Origin: Saprospiraceae bacterium
Lineage (GTDB): Bacteria > Bacteroidota > Bacteroidia > Chitinophagales > Saprospiraceae
Length of the DNA stretch: 64,000 nt
Reading direction: 5' to 3'
NCBI GenBank assembly: GCA_016715105.1
Contig: JADKBO010000003.1
Coordinates: 186,001 to 250,000, forward strand
Shown: positions 37,159 to 47,174 of the stretch, in pieces
Position numbering within the stretch: the first letter of the stretch is position 1
Layout: every line of letters starts with the position of its first letter
Program-made: the position numbers and the translations under genes
Notes under the pieces: generated by a model
What the model was told of the DNA's origin: nothing
Seen by the model: only the letters and a program-made list of their open reading frames with translations
Databases searched by the model: none

Positions 37159-37884
37159 CTATAACATCGTCTTTTCTTGAATCATCTTGCGAATTCCCTC
37201 TCGATATTTATCTCCAAGGGGAAGTGATTTATTATGAACCATAAGCATATTACCTTCAAGGCCTTTGATGTCTTTGATAGCCACAATGAATGACTGATGA
37301 ATTCTTATAAAAGGCAAATTCGCAAGTTCTTCCTCTACCTTTTTAAGGGTAAGTTGGGTGCGAATGGTTTCCTTCTCAAAATGAAAATGAACGTAGTTTC
37401 CTTGACTTTCGATGTAGATAAGATTATCTAGATCGATTTTTACCACTGCGTTTCTAATTCCTGATTTTACAAAAAAGTCTTTCACTACAGTTTTAGGCGA
37501 TTCAATAAAAACAGCTGCTTCTGAATTATTATTACTCAATTTTTGAACTGCTAAAAGAAATCTGTTGAATGTAATGGGTTTCAAAAGGTAGTCCAAAACA
37601 CCATATTCATAACTTTCCAATGCATGTTCGCTATAAGCAGTGGTTAATATTACTTTGCATTTTCCATTGATAATTTTTAGCAAATCAAGACCATTAAGCT
37701 CTGCCATTTGAATATCCAAAAATAAGAGGTCAATAGAACTATTTTTTAGTAATTCCAATGCCTTTAGAGGTTGAGTAGTTTCAAATGTTAATTCTAGAAA
37801 ATCTAACTTAGCCAAATGAATTTTTAGCAGGTCAATAGCATGCTGTTCGTCGTCCACAATGGCACATCGTATTCTTTTTACCAT
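37159..37884 (-). CDS. LytTR-type response regulator
   Basis: 241 residues: a receiver domain at the N-terminus (RCAIVDDEQHAIDLLKIHL; phospho-acceptor Asp in IDLLFLDIQMAELNGLDLL; YLLKPI with the conserved Lys) and a C-terminal LytTR DNA-binding domain (DNLIYIESQGNYVHFHFEKETIRTQLTLKKVEEEL ... FIRIHQSFIVAIKDI). It overlaps the sensor kinase gene by seven bases (37878-37884), so the two are co-translated. LytTR regulators bind pairs of direct repeats; targets are not evident here. Confidence 0.92.
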   Translation of the reverse strand: MVKRIRCAIVDDEQHAIDLLKIHLAKLDFLELTFETTQPLKALELLKNSSIDLLFLDIQMAELNGLDLLKIINGKCKVILTTAYSEHALESYEYGVLDYLLKPITFNRFLLAVQKLSNNNSEAAVFIESPKTVVKDFFVKSGIRNAVVKIDLDNLIYIESQGNYVHFHFEKETIRTQLTLKKVEEELANLPFIRIHQSFIVAIKDIKGLEGNMLMVHNKSLPLGDKYREGIRKMIQEKTML

Positions 37885-38861
37885 AATTTTAGTTCAACTT
37901 TGAAGTTATTTTTTAAAGAATTAATACTTAAAGTGTGTCTATTTTTGTAAAGCAGTTCTAGTCTATTTTTAATATTGTCTAAACCAATACCGCTTGTGTA
38001 GTCTTTTGCACCTTTAGCTATTTTATTTTCTATTGAAAAAAATAATTTATCACCTTCAGTTATCAATTCCATTATAATAGGTTGAGTCAAATCTCCATGT
38101 TTATAGGCATTTTCTACAAAGCTGATTAATAATAAAGGAGCTATTTTATAAGATTGAAGTTCTCCATTTATAATAAATTGGCAATGCCCAATTTTATTGA
38201 ATCTCGCCTCATTCATAGAAATGTATTGTTGGATAAATTGGATTTCATTTTGCAAAGGCACTAAGCCTTCGGAATCTGTTTCAGTGATGCTATACCGCAA
38301 CATTCCTGACAGCTTAGCGATCATATCGGCTAAATCTTCTGACAGAGGTAATGCTTTAGTATAGATCATGCTCAGCGTATTGTATAAAAAGTGAGGGTTG
38401 ATTTGATGCTTTAAAAGTGCCAATTTTGCAGCAGTATTTTCCTTTTCTAACAATTGCCGTTCTTGATCGCCTTTAATCAATTCTGAAGCATAATGGTAAC
38501 CAAAAGCTATAGCAACAAACAAAATATTGTATCTTAACTGAACCCAAAAAGTAATTCGGTCAAAAGGTATGTTTAATTCTTCTGGAAATAACAAGGTAAA
38601 AAGTGGTCTCATAAATACCATCGCTATAGTCAAAGATGAAGTAAGTAAAATGGATTTTATATCATTCCCTTTCCCCAGAAAATTTGGAAATACCCAAAAT
38701 ATTAAACAGTAAAACAAAAAGAATGGAGGTATAAAACTCGAGAAACTTTTTAGTATGAAAAGTCGATCAAGTTCATCGGCAGAAAAAAGTATTATGAGTA
38801 GGAAGCCCAACCATGCAGCAAGATGAAAATAGATTTTTGTGTGTATATTTCTTAACAACAA
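37878..38861 (-). CDS. LytS/YehU-type sensor histidine kinase
   Basis: 327 residues with several N-terminal membrane helices (FHLAAWLGFLLIILFSA, FFLFYCLIFWVFPNFL, and two more), a short coiled-coil (DQERQLLEKENTAAKLALLKHQ) and a histidine kinase core with the phospho-accepting motif HQINPHFLYNTLS and ATPase N-box LLLISFVENAYKHG. The G-box GIGLDNIKNRLELLY is present. No periplasmic sensor domain is obvious. The frame begins at TTG 38861 with an in-frame stop 4 codons upstream; an ATG-initiated frame just upstream is out of phase, so the true start is uncertain or hidden by an indel. Confidence 0.9.
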   Translation of the reverse strand: MLLRNIHTKIYFHLAAWLGFLLIILFSADELDRLFILKSFSSFIPPFFLFYCLIFWVFPNFLGKGNDIKSILLTSSLTIAMVFMRPLFTLLFPEELNIPFDRITFWVQLRYNILFVAIAFGYHYASELIKGDQERQLLEKENTAAKLALLKHQINPHFLYNTLSMIYTKALPLSEDLADMIAKLSGMLRYSITETDSEGLVPLQNEIQFIQQYISMNEARFNKIGHCQFIINGELQSYKIAPLLLISFVENAYKHGDLTQPIIMELITEGDKLFFSIENKIAKGAKDYTSGIGLDNIKNRLELLYKNRHTLSINSLKNNFKVELKLW

Positions 38862-39309
38862 TTGTTGGATTCATTATTTGTAAATATTGCAAAAGTACAG
38901 TTTTTATATTCCTCAAAGTAGCCAATAAACAGGAAAAGGAGAAATAGGTCCTGAGGATATTTAAGAAGAAGTTGAGCACTGATTTATAGACTTTTAAGAG
39001 TATTTATCCACGCTCACTAACCATTCAACATTTTGGCTTGCAGAGAACCGCAATAAACTTTTGATTTGTGGAAAAAGATATTAAATGAAAATATGGAACA
39101 AAACTATTGACTTTTATTCTAGAGCTAAAAGCAACAAATGGTTGAACTACTTTGCTAACTTTTGTCGCATTAGCTTAGCACTAGGATTTATCCCTTCAGG
39201 TTTCGTAAAAATAAAAGGCGAACGATTTGCCAGTGGATTATCCATAAACCATCCTTTGGGTCATTATCTTGAAGCATTATATCAAACGGATTTCTATTAT
39301 ACAACGCGT

Positions 39310-40326
39310 TGAGCCATTAAGCAGCCAAAGCATGTTTGGTTTGATTAATTGGTTTGCCATTGATAAAGTTTATAAATTGCTTAAAAGTCTTTGCACTCAC
39401 CTTTGTTACAATTCTTGTGTAAAGTCCTTCAAATCGCTTTGCATAATTCTTTTAATGTTGAATTCATCACAGTATTGTGAAAAAATAACTTCTATCGTTT
39501 TACGAATTATTTTCTTTTCAGGTTCGTATTTTATGAAGTCCTTTTGATTGCTTCGATATGGAACATTTAATTTTATTTCAAGATCTTCAAATAAACTCAG
39601 TTGAATTGCCTTGCCAATATAAGCTCTATCACCAACTAGTTCGTGTTGTTTTAAGTGAGTATGATTAACATTCAATAATTTTAAAAGTAATTATCGTGGA
39701 CACTTGCAGATGATATCATCATTTCTTTATAAATTCTGTTTCTGTGGTTATTAAATGGAATTTATAACCTATAAACCAACCTCCCCATTATTGCATTTAT
39801 ACCTTTATCAGCAAGCACTTCATCAAATTTTGACTGCCTACAAGCCTTTGAATTATACCTCTAACAAGCCTGCATGTTGGTATGGGCATTGAATCAATTA
39901 TCAATATTTTTGAATTAGTTCCAGCACACAATATCTCAGATAAATTTCTAATACGCCCCAAGGATATCAACCAACCCTTGCGCCTTTTATTGAATTTTGT
40001 TCTATGAGGCAATTGGAAATAGCTCTGAATAATCTGTTTGTAATTTTGACCACAATAGATTTTCAGAATCAATCTGTAAACATTCAGCAGTAATACTTAA
40101 AGAAATTACCTCTAGATCTGTCATTTTAGGCGATCTTGGATATTTCTGGATATTTTCTTCAAAAACAAAATATTCTTTGCAATGCTCTTTTATAGTTCCC
40201 TTGACTTTTACGTATATTGCCTTCAGATCGTGCATAATGGTATATTTTAGATTAGTCGTATAATCCTTTAATATACTGGTTTTCAACCATATGTACGATC
40301 TTTTTCTCATCTATTTTAATGGCTCA
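39310..40326 (-). mobile_element. IS982-family insertion sequence
   Basis: Terminal inverted repeat TGAGCCATTAA at 39310-39320, with its complement TTAATGGCTCA ending at 40326. Length 1017 bp, normal for IS982. Flanked by a six-base target duplication, ACGCGT (39304-39309 and 40327-40332). Confidence 0.85.
39317..40235 (-). pseudogene. IS982-family transposase, frameshifted
   Basis: Starting MHDLKAIYVKVKGTIKEHCKEY at 40235, the pieces read IQKYPRSPKMTDLEVISLSITAECLQIDSENLLWSKLQTDYSELF and, in the next frame, FNKRRKGWLISLGRIRNLSEI. Further on are the catalytic region ILIIDSMPIPTCRL, then ELVGDRAYIGKAIQLSLFEDLEIKLNVPYRSNQKDF and IFSQYCDEFNIKRI. The end, in a third frame, is TRIVTKVSAKTFKQFINFINGKPINQTKHALAA, with the stop at 39317-39319 inside the terminal repeat. 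The family is clear; at least three frame changes, around 40010, 39700-39800 and 39410, interrupt it. Confidence 0.75.
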
Positions 40327-40948
40327 ACGCGTTATTATACATTTATCGGGTTCGCTCAGATTTTGATAGCAATACTCCTGCTCATACCTCGAACCGTTGT
40401 ATTAGGAGCAATTCTTTATTTTCCTATTATTTTAAATATCTGCGTTCTGGCTTATGCCACAAGGTTTGAAGGCACACGCATTACTACTTTTATGCTATTA
40501 GCCAATTTATTCTTGCTTTGCTGGCATTATGAACATTTGAAGTTTTTATTCCTTTCAAAAAAATCAAGCACAAAGCAACTTGGAAATGATACACCTATAA
40601 GTGATAAATTTCCTTTTATCTTTTTTACGATAGTAGTTTCTATTTTGATTGGGGTTATTATAATCAATCAACACCTCTTTGATATAAGACCAGGCAATGC
40701 TATGATTGAATGTATGAATGGTTGTCCAGGAAATAAAAGTCCTAATGCATGTGAAATCTTTTGTAATTGTATTCATGAGCATGGTTATCCACTAAAAGAG
40801 TGCCTCAAATCCTACACTGAAACAATAGCAATATCAAAATAAAAAGCCTTTTTTGGGTGAATTTCATTCCTGAATGGCAATTTATCCATTTAAGTTTAAA
40901 TTCATTAGAATAAACATTTCATTTGTACTATAATTAATTTCTCAATTA

Positions 40949-41161
40949 ATGAAAAACATAATTGCAAAAACAGTTGGCTTTATTTTGGGTGTTTCATTAT
41001 GGACACTTTTATTTTATTATGTAATTGCTCGATTGCCTATTTTTAATGATGACTCTCCTGGTATTTATGCCATTTCGACATTGGCCTTCGGAATCATATT
41101 CGCTGCATTGGGGTCACAACTTCAAAATAAATATTTTGGGATTAAAAGTAAAATATTATAA
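40949..41161 (+). CDS. Small membrane protein, paralogue of the next gene
   Basis: 70 residues with two predicted membrane helices (VGFILGVSLWTLLFYYVIARL and AISTLAFGIIFAALGS) and a short basic tail (LQNKYFGIKSK). The loop between has acidic residues (IFNDDSPG). The next gene has the same length, topology and loop pattern (ITPEDELAPG) and a similar tail (GSKIQKYFV), so the two are tandem duplicates. No known family recognised. It is the first of four small genes on the plus strand. Confidence 0.55.
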   Translation: MKNIIAKTVGFILGVSLWTLLFYYVIARLPIFNDDSPGIYAISTLAFGIIFAALGSQLQNKYFGIKSKIL

Positions 41162-41175
41162 TTTACGTATAGATC

Positions 41176-41370
41176 ATGAAAAAGAAATTGGGTTTAATAT
41201 TAGGCTTTATAATAGGTTTTGCTAGCTTTCTTATTATGTGGAAAATGATATTTCTCACAAGGATTACACCTGAAGATGAGCTGGCACCAGGGGCAGTAAT
41301 GATATTAGCAGTTATATTGGGTAGTATTCTTGGATTCCTAGGAAGCAAAATCCAAAAATACTTTGTATGA
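41176..41370 (+). CDS. Small membrane protein, paralogue of the preceding gene
   Basis: 64 residues: two membrane helices (LGLILGFIIGFASFLIMWKMIF and GAVMILAVILGSILGFLGS), an acidic loop and a basic end. It starts 14 bp after the previous gene and overlaps the next by four bases (ATGA at 41367), so the three are likely one transcript. Function unknown. Confidence 0.55.
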   Translation: MKKKLGLILGFIIGFASFLIMWKMIFLTRITPEDELAPGAVMILAVILGSILGFLGSKIQKYFV

Positions 41371-41729
41371 ATTTTTATAACATGTTCAAAATCAAAATTT
41401 CAAAATCAAAATTTGTCTGGATATTTGTTATTTCTGCGTTGGCTTTTCAGCTTATCAGCAATTCATTTTTGAGCGATGAACCTGGCATATTTCCAATAAA
41501 GAATGAATGGTACCCTGGTTTAAATACTGGCGAAACTTGGAAAAGTTCAATTGCAAAAATAATACATCCCTTAAAAATCATTTTGGTTGGGCCTCCATCG
41601 TTAATATTCAATGACCCCGATCCAGTTCCTCCCATTTTACTCTTTGGTTTTTGTATATATTGGGCAACATTGGCTATTCTGATTTATTATTTAATTACCC
41701 TATTTCAAAGAAAAACTTTAAAAGCATAA
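41367..41729 (+). CDS. Hypothetical membrane protein
   Basis: 120 residues. A helix at FVWIFVISALAFQLISNSFL, an extracytoplasmic stretch with NEWYPGLNTGETWKSS, then PILLFGFCIYWATLAILIYYLITLF. No family recognised. Translationally coupled to the preceding small membrane gene. Confidence 0.55.
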   Translation: MNFYNMFKIKISKSKFVWIFVISALAFQLISNSFLSDEPGIFPIKNEWYPGLNTGETWKSSIAKIIHPLKIILVGPPSLIFNDPDPVPPILLFGFCIYWATLAILIYYLITLFQRKTLKA

Positions 41730-41781
41730 AAAAGCGTTAGTGTCAAAGTCTTATAAATCATCAAAAAAAAATTATCAAAAA

Positions 41782-42282
41782 ATGAAATATCTAGCATTTT
41801 ATATCCTCTTTTACTTACTACCTACAGGGAATTATGCCAGCATTTTCCCAAATTTCAACATGTTAGGTGGTCACAACCTTACTATTTCTGAAGCTGAAAG
41901 TATATTGGGCGAACCATGTATACAAATGGACAAGCAGAGTACTGCCGAAAATGGTGGACATCAATTCAAAACCAGTTTTGTAGCAAAAAGCAACGATAAG
42001 GCAGTGCTGTATTACATGTTTGAAAGCTATCAAAGCGAAGAAGAGGCAAACAAAAAGTTTGATGAATTTTATAATGGAAATGCAGGCCTTTCAGGATTTG
42101 AAAAGGTGGAAAATTTAGGGAGTGAAGCTTTTTATCAAAGAGATGAGCAAAATTTTAGTCTATTGATAGCTCGAAAAGACAATGAAATAGTAAGGATAAA
42201 AGTAAATAAAGTGACTCCAAACTATTCAAGGATTAATCATAAAATGGTTACCGAAAAAGTCATTCAAAGGGTAAATAATTAA
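41782..42282 (+). CDS. Hypothetical secreted protein
   Basis: 166 residues from the ATG at 41782, which begins with a signal peptide (MKYLAFYILFYLLPTGNYA). An upstream in-frame GTG at 41740 is less likely because it would put a charged stretch before the signal. The mature part has TISEAESILGEPCIQMDKQS, followed by FESYQSEEEANKKFDEFYNGN. No characterised family recognised; a periplasmic or outer-membrane location is inferred. Confidence 0.6.
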   Translation: MKYLAFYILFYLLPTGNYASIFPNFNMLGGHNLTISEAESILGEPCIQMDKQSTAENGGHQFKTSFVAKSNDKAVLYYMFESYQSEEEANKKFDEFYNGNAGLSGFEKVENLGSEAFYQRDEQNFSLLIARKDNEIVRIKVNKVTPNYSRINHKMVTEKVIQRVNN

Positions 42283-42302
42283 AGCTGAGAACAAAATCAA
42301 AT

Positions 42303-42758
42303 CTAAACCCCAAACTGCCTCAAATGGTGATCATTGTGCTTATAAGCTAATATACCAATTTGTTCTTTATTCATAAAGCCAAAAAAATCGTGGATAAAGG
42401 TTGGGTTATGGAATTTTGAATAGGCTTCCAATCTTTGGATCCATGCTTGTTTTTCCAATTCAAAATCAGGAACGACCTCAGTAATAATGAATAAATTGCT
42501 GGCATTGGCATTCCTGTTGATGGGGGTATTATCTGCCGTAATTGCTTTTAATGCGGCGGCTTCAAATTCTAAACCTCGGTCACCGTTGAAGTACTCCCAT
42601 TCACCATATCCTTGCACCCAAGAGTCCCAAAGTTTACAATGCCTCAACATCTGAGACACGTTCATTTTACCCCATTTGGGTTCACATTTTTCATGAATAG
42701 ACGTTGCCCTTTGGATAATGTCCTTTCTTAATTCAGGATCAAAGATTGTGTTTACCAT
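42303..42758 (-). CDS. DUF1569 / DinB-like protein
   Basis: 151 residues from the ATG at 42758 (a GTG two codons earlier is less likely). MVNTIFDPELRKDIIQRATSIHEKCEPKWGKMNVSQMLRHCKLW contains the WGkMnvsQMLrHc motif, and the end LAYKHNDHHLRQFGV carries the HxxHHxRQFG motif. Together these are the histidines of the DinB/YfiT-like four-helix fold used for metal binding in the DUF1569 family. Function is not established. It converges with the secreted-protein gene that ends at 42282. Confidence 0.8.
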   Translation of the reverse strand: MVNTIFDPELRKDIIQRATSIHEKCEPKWGKMNVSQMLRHCKLWDSWVQGYGEWEYFNGDRGLEFEAAALKAITADNTPINRNANASNLFIITEVVPDFELEKQAWIQRLEAYSKFHNPTFIHDFFGFMNKEQIGILAYKHNDHHLRQFGV

Positions 42759-43095
42759 AGCCACTTAGATATATATACCATTCGGAAATGAATTTGACCA
42801 TTTTCTTGTTGCAAATTTAATCGATATCTTCATCGTTCAATTTCGCCAGAGCTTAGGCTATGCCTCAATTTCTCTCTTCGATCTCGATCAAATTTTCTAC
42901 ACAAGAATTCTGGTCAATCCGATTGCCGAATGGTAAAGCTTTCCATCTTATTAAGTTGCGAATTTAAACATTTGAACCAATTATAGTAGACAACACAAAG
43001 AGAAAAGGCTCAGATTTTCATCGTGGTCTTTTTATTGAAGGCGCTTGTGCTGCGAACAATGTCGTGAAGTAGTATTATAATACTTATAGTCTAAT
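42759..43095. other. Intergenic region
   Basis: No gene, terminator or repeat is strongly supported. A short hairpin-like GCTTAGGCTATGCCTCA occurs at 42850-42866. Confidence 0.3.
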
Positions 43096-43485
43096 CTATG
43101 AATTACCGTTTTCATCAAAATGGTTTCTTACAAAAGCCATTTGTTCATTGTCACTCATTTTATCAGCACTCTCCACATCAATTTTGATATCCTCGTAATG
43201 AAGATCCTTATCCAAAATGTTATTGAGTTCATTTTTTGCATTGGTCGGTCCAAACAACACCACATGATCATAATTTAAAATTTCAGCAGCAATTTCTTTA
43301 TAGAAAGCCTCATTCATCTGCTGTTCTTTATTGTGCATGATGTGTTCACTTCTGTTTAAAGCCTCTACTTTTCTACGATGTGTAAAGTCAGATTCAATGG
43401 TTTGATTTTCACCAGATTGGTCATAATCTATTAAGTTGGCTGTTGAATGATCCATCCAAATTCCTACGCATTTTTTCTTTTGCAT
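43096..43485 (-). CDS. Small release-factor-like (baeRF-type) stress protein
   Basis: 129 residues, starting MQKKKCVGIWMDHSTANLIDYD and ending with NYDHVVLFGPTNAKNELNNILDKDLHYEDIKIDVESADKMSDNEQMAFVRNHF. The arrangement of an N-terminal 'GIWMDHstA.LI' strand and a later 'vvlFGPtnAKnEL...l' motif resembles the central domain of bacterial eRF1-like (baeRF) proteins. In Bacteroidota similar small genes often occur near universal stress or peroxiredoxin genes, as here. Functional assignment is weak; it could equally be called hypothetical. Confidence 0.5.
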   Translation of the reverse strand: MQKKKCVGIWMDHSTANLIDYDQSGENQTIESDFTHRRKVEALNRSEHIMHNKEQQMNEAFYKEIAAEILNYDHVVLFGPTNAKNELNNILDKDLHYEDIKIDVESADKMSDNEQMAFVRNHFDENGNS

Positions 43486-43875
43486 TTGTTGCTTTTTAAA
43501 TTTTTTAAATTAAAATAATTTGCAAGAAGTTATGACAAAGGGCCTTTTACTTTTCACATTAAGAGGTGTAATGGGAATTTCCCATGAATGATTTATTCGC
43601 AAATTATCATCTACTACTTGGACGCCTAGATGTTGGCTTTTGTTCTATGGGCAAAGTATAACCTGTAAACATATTGACCGAAATTCCTTGGAAATGACAA
43701 TAAAAGTCTAGGGCATGTGATCAAAAAAGTAGTAAACTAATTGACCAATTTCATGCCCTAGACCAAAGATGAAATGCTTCTATTAATAGTAAATCATGCC
43801 GTCATTTCAAAAAATGACAAATTATTATAAGTGTGCTGATACATGTTCTTATTCAACCAATTTTCTATTTTCACC
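43486..43875. other. Intergenic region
   Basis: No gene is supported. Around 43706-43766 GTCTAGGGCATG and CATGCCCTAGAC are perfect complements separated by about 38 bases, a possible terminator-like or attenuator structure without a U-run. Confidence 0.4.
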
Positions 43876-44592
43876 TTAATTGAGTTTCGGCGGATGGTTG
43901 ACTTGTTCCAAAGACAATTTTTTGGTACAAAAAAACCAGTCATGACAAGTTACATCGTCTACTTGATTGGCCATTCTTTCTGCTGCAACACCACATGAAC
44001 CTGCAGTTGGTACAATCACATCATCTCCTGGCTGCCAGTCAGCTGGTGTTGCGATGGCATAAGCGTCAGCCGTTTGCATGGCAATTAGGGCTCTTAGCAA
44101 TTCATCAAAATTTCTACCCATGGACAAAGGATAATAAATCACTGCACGAATCATCCCTTTAGGATCAATGAAAAATACGGCTCTTACTGCTTTGGTCGAA
44201 CTTTCCCCCGGTTGAATCATGCCATATTTTTTAGCAATTTCCATGCTGATGTCTTCTATCAGTGGGAATTTCACCTCAATGTTCTTCATACCTTTGAATT
44301 CAATCTTTTCTTTGATCGTTCTCAACCAGGCTATGTGACTATAGAGTCCATCAATAGACAAACCTACTAGCTGACAATTTAGTGCTGCAAACTCAGGTTC
44401 TCGTTTGGCAAACGTCATAAATTCTGAAGTACAAACTGGTGTAAAATCTGCCGGGTGACTAAAAAGGATTACCCATTTTCCAGAATAATCGTCAGGAAAA
44501 TTGATGTTACCTTGTGTTGTTACTGCTGTAAAAGACGGAGCTTTTTCTCCAATTCGAGGCATTGATATCATTTGATCTACCATTGTTTCCAT
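43876..44592 (-). CDS. 1-Cys peroxiredoxin (Prx6 type)
   Basis: 238 residues from the ATG at 44592 (METMVDQMISMPRIGEKAPSF); a TTG at 44628 is less likely. The peroxidatic cysteine is in SHPADFTPVCTSEFMTF. The long C-terminal dimerisation domain (DELLRALIAMQTADAYAIATPADWQPGDDVIVP) and the length place it in the Prx6 group. Two more cysteine regions follow (GSCGVAAERM and CHDWFFCTKK), the latter unusual near the end. It removes peroxides using thiol reductants. Monocistronic, with a long AT-rich upstream region. Confidence 0.93.
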   Translation of the reverse strand: METMVDQMISMPRIGEKAPSFTAVTTQGNINFPDDYSGKWVILFSHPADFTPVCTSEFMTFAKREPEFAALNCQLVGLSIDGLYSHIAWLRTIKEKIEFKGMKNIEVKFPLIEDISMEIAKKYGMIQPGESSTKAVRAVFFIDPKGMIRAVIYYPLSMGRNFDELLRALIAMQTADAYAIATPADWQPGDDVIVPTAGSCGVAAERMANQVDDVTCHDWFFCTKKLSLEQVNHPPKLN

Positions 44593-44924
44593 TATATATG
44601 TTTTATTAAAATTATGATTTAATCGCAACTACATAAATGCCTTTTTATTAAAAACTCGGGCATTTATTACCCCAATAAATATCACTTCTGATCAATTATC
44701 AAAGTAATGCAAATATGCACTAAGCATATGCACAGCGAACGTGATATAGGTTACACATGTCAATGACTTGAGTAAAATCAAAATTTTAGCAGGGAAATAA
44801 AAAGAAAATTTTTCGGGTGAAATTTTAGAAGCATCGGGCAACATGCATCTTTCAAAAATAGGGTTAAATATGAAAACATCCTGATCTCCCCAAATTTGAG
44901 GAAATCAGGATATCAATTATACGT
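44593..44924. other. Intergenic region between peroxiredoxin and molybdenum hydroxylase genes
   Basis: No gene is supported. It contains the upstream region of the peroxiredoxin gene and a weak inverted repeat (CTGATcTCCCC ... GAAATCAG) near 44880-44910 that may terminate transcription of the iorB-like gene. Confidence 0.35.
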
Positions 44925-47173
44925 TTAAATATTCGTTGGTTGATCCGACGAATCAAAAGGTTGATTATAAAATCTTTTTCCGGTCGTTTTATACAATGCA
45001 TTTGCCACTGCTCCAAAAACTGGAGGGAACGGAGGCTCACCAAGTCCAGTAGGATCAGCTTCGCTTTTCACAAAATGGACATTGATTTGTTTGGGCGCTT
45101 CATTGTGTCTGATGAGGCGATATGAATTGAAATTGTTGTGGTCAGCCTGGCCTTCTTTGAAAGTCATGGAGCCATAAAATGCATTACCAATGCCATCCAC
45201 CACGGCACCTTCGACCATATTGGCTGCAGCATCAGGGTTGATGACAATGCCACAGTCCATGGCCGAAGTGACGCGCTCGACATACGGCGAACCATCACGA
45301 TCAACCATATCTACCACATGAGCGGCATAACTATTGTGACAAAAATAGGCTGCAACACCTCTATTGTATTTTTGGTTTTCTGCTTTACCCCATCCTGATT
45401 TTTCTCTGACCAACTCCAGCACAGCAGCATATCGGTCTGCATTGTAGTCGTTATTTTTACCCACAGGATTTTCCTTTGCGCGCTTCAACAACTCCAATCG
45501 CATTTCAATAGGATCTTTTCCCATTGCTTCGGCGACTTCATCCAAAAATGATTGTTCGGCAGCTGCGTTGAAATTTGACCTTGGTGCTCTGAAAGCTCCG
45601 ATGGTAACATTTGAAGTTATTTCCCATGATTCTGCCAAATAATTGTCAACTGCACCAGCTGGAAAACGATTGGCATGTATTGGACTTTCTGGAATTCCAC
45701 CACCCTTTACATGAAAACCAATCAGATTTTTATTTGCATCTAATGCAGCCCGATAAGTCGCAGTGTACATTGGCCTGTATATTCCGTAAGTCATATCATC
45801 CTCTCTAGAATAGATTAATTTCACTGGTGCGTTCACTTTTTGCGAAATGCGCGCGGCTTCAAAAACATATTGGGCATAGGCTCTTCTTCCAAATCCACCC
45901 CCATCCGAGTCATCTGAATTTCTATTTTATCAGCAGGTAGATTTAAAATCTTAGCAAGTGAAGGTTCCATCCATCCTGGTGCTTGAGTGGGACCAACCAC
46001 AAGGGCTTTATCCGCTTGCACATGAGCAAAGAAATTCATTGGTTCCATGGTGTTGTGCGCAAGAAACGGAGCGTTGTAAGTACGCTCAATAATGGTTGCT
46101 GCATTTTTGAATGCTGTTTCAGGATCACCATCTTTTCTTTGCTCTTTTGCAGGGGCTTTGGCTTTTTCTGCCATCATTGCCATCTGATTTTCTGTTGACT
46201 CCAATCTTCCTGGAACGGTAACTTCGGTATTTCCACCTCTGCCAGACATCACTTCTATCACATCTCCAGCAGGTTCCCATTTAGCTTTTATGCGCTTTCT
46301 GGCATTCATAACCTCCCAAGTCGAATTCCCAACAACTGCAATCATTTCATTAAATGATCGGGTATCAAATCCTCCTTGTACAAAATCAGCATCATACAAT
46401 TTAAAACTAAAAATATCTTTAATTCCAGGCATCTTGAGTGCTTGTGCAGCGTCAAAAGACTGAAGTTTCATGCCGAATGCAGGTGGATGTTGGATCATTG
46501 CAATCAGCATGCCATCTACCTGATAATCAATACCAAAGAGGGGTTTGCCGGTAACAATTTTCTTGCCTTCTACATTTTTTTGAGAAGTGCTTACGATATT
46601 AAAATCTTTGGGTGCTTTGAGTTGCAATCCTTTTGGCATAGTCAAAGTTGCAGCTTTATTGGCCATTTCTCCATAAGTAGCGGATTTACCACTACTATGA
46701 TTTAAAACACCAGATTTGGTGGTAATTTCTTCAATGGGCACACTCCAGGTTTCAGCCGCTGCTTGACGCAACATTTGTTTTGCCGTCGCCCCAGCTTCTC
46801 TCAAAGGTTTCCAATACATGCGAACAGAATTACTTCCGCCCGTAAATTGTGGTCCCAATTTCACATTATCGTGAGGTCCCATTTCAACCACAACTTTATC
46901 CCAATCAACTCCCAATTCTTCTGCAACCATCATAGGTAAAGAAGTCATCACATTTTGACCAAACTCAGGATTTGGACACAAAATTTTGATGATATTATCG
47001 GAAGTAATTTTTATATATCCCGTAAGTTCATTCCATTCTGCGGCTACGTTTTGCAATGTTTTGGCTGCCTTAGACTCAGCAATCCAGCTGAAACTGAGCA
47101 TCAACCCTCCTCCAGCCAGAGCCGAAGTTTTCAAAAATGAACGTCTATCCAATTTATTTAACTCTTTCATCAT
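44925..47173 (-). CDS. IorB-like molybdopterin-binding aldehyde/heterocycle oxidoreductase, large subunit (one frameshift)
   Basis: About 748 residues. The N-terminus has a Tat signal, LDRRSFLKTSALAGGGLMLSF, so the enzyme is exported folded to the periplasm. Typical blocks follow: GQNVMTSLPMMVAEELGVDWDKVVVEMGP, KIVTGKPLFGIDYQVDGMLIAMIQHPP, AHNTMEPMNFFAHV. The reading breaks near 45870: the frame ends with ALKPRAFRKK-type out-of-phase residues, but adding one G to a G5 run restores QMTRMGGGFGRRAYAQYVFEAARISQKVNAPVKLIYSREDDM, the conserved molybdenum-site GGGFGRR motif. The rest includes GAFRAPRSNFNAAAEQSFLDEVA and the catalytic-Glu region GLGEPPFPPVFGAVANAL. Cotranscribed with the 2Fe-2S subunit one base upstream. 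Xanthine-oxidase superfamily; substrate unknown. Confidence 0.85.
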
Positions 47174-47174
47174 C

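Larger units (their letters stand above)
39085..40842 (+). pseudogene. DoxX-like membrane protein split by an IS982 element
   Basis: The first exon-like part (39085-39309) encodes MKIWNKTIDFYSRAK ... GFIPSGFVKIKGERFASGLSINHPLGHYLEALYQTDFYYTTR; the rest (40333-40842) starts YYTFIGFAQILIAILLLIPRTVVLGAILYFPIILNICVLAYATRFEGT. Removing the insertion and one copy of the ACGCGT duplication restores one open frame across the junction, DFYYTTRYYTFIGFAQ. The intact protein would have about four membrane helices plus an extra helix and a cysteine-rich tail (CMNGCPGNKSPNACEIFCNCIHEHG). The disruption is recent, since both halves are otherwise intact. DoxX-like proteins are membrane proteins of unsettled function. 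Confidence 0.8.
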
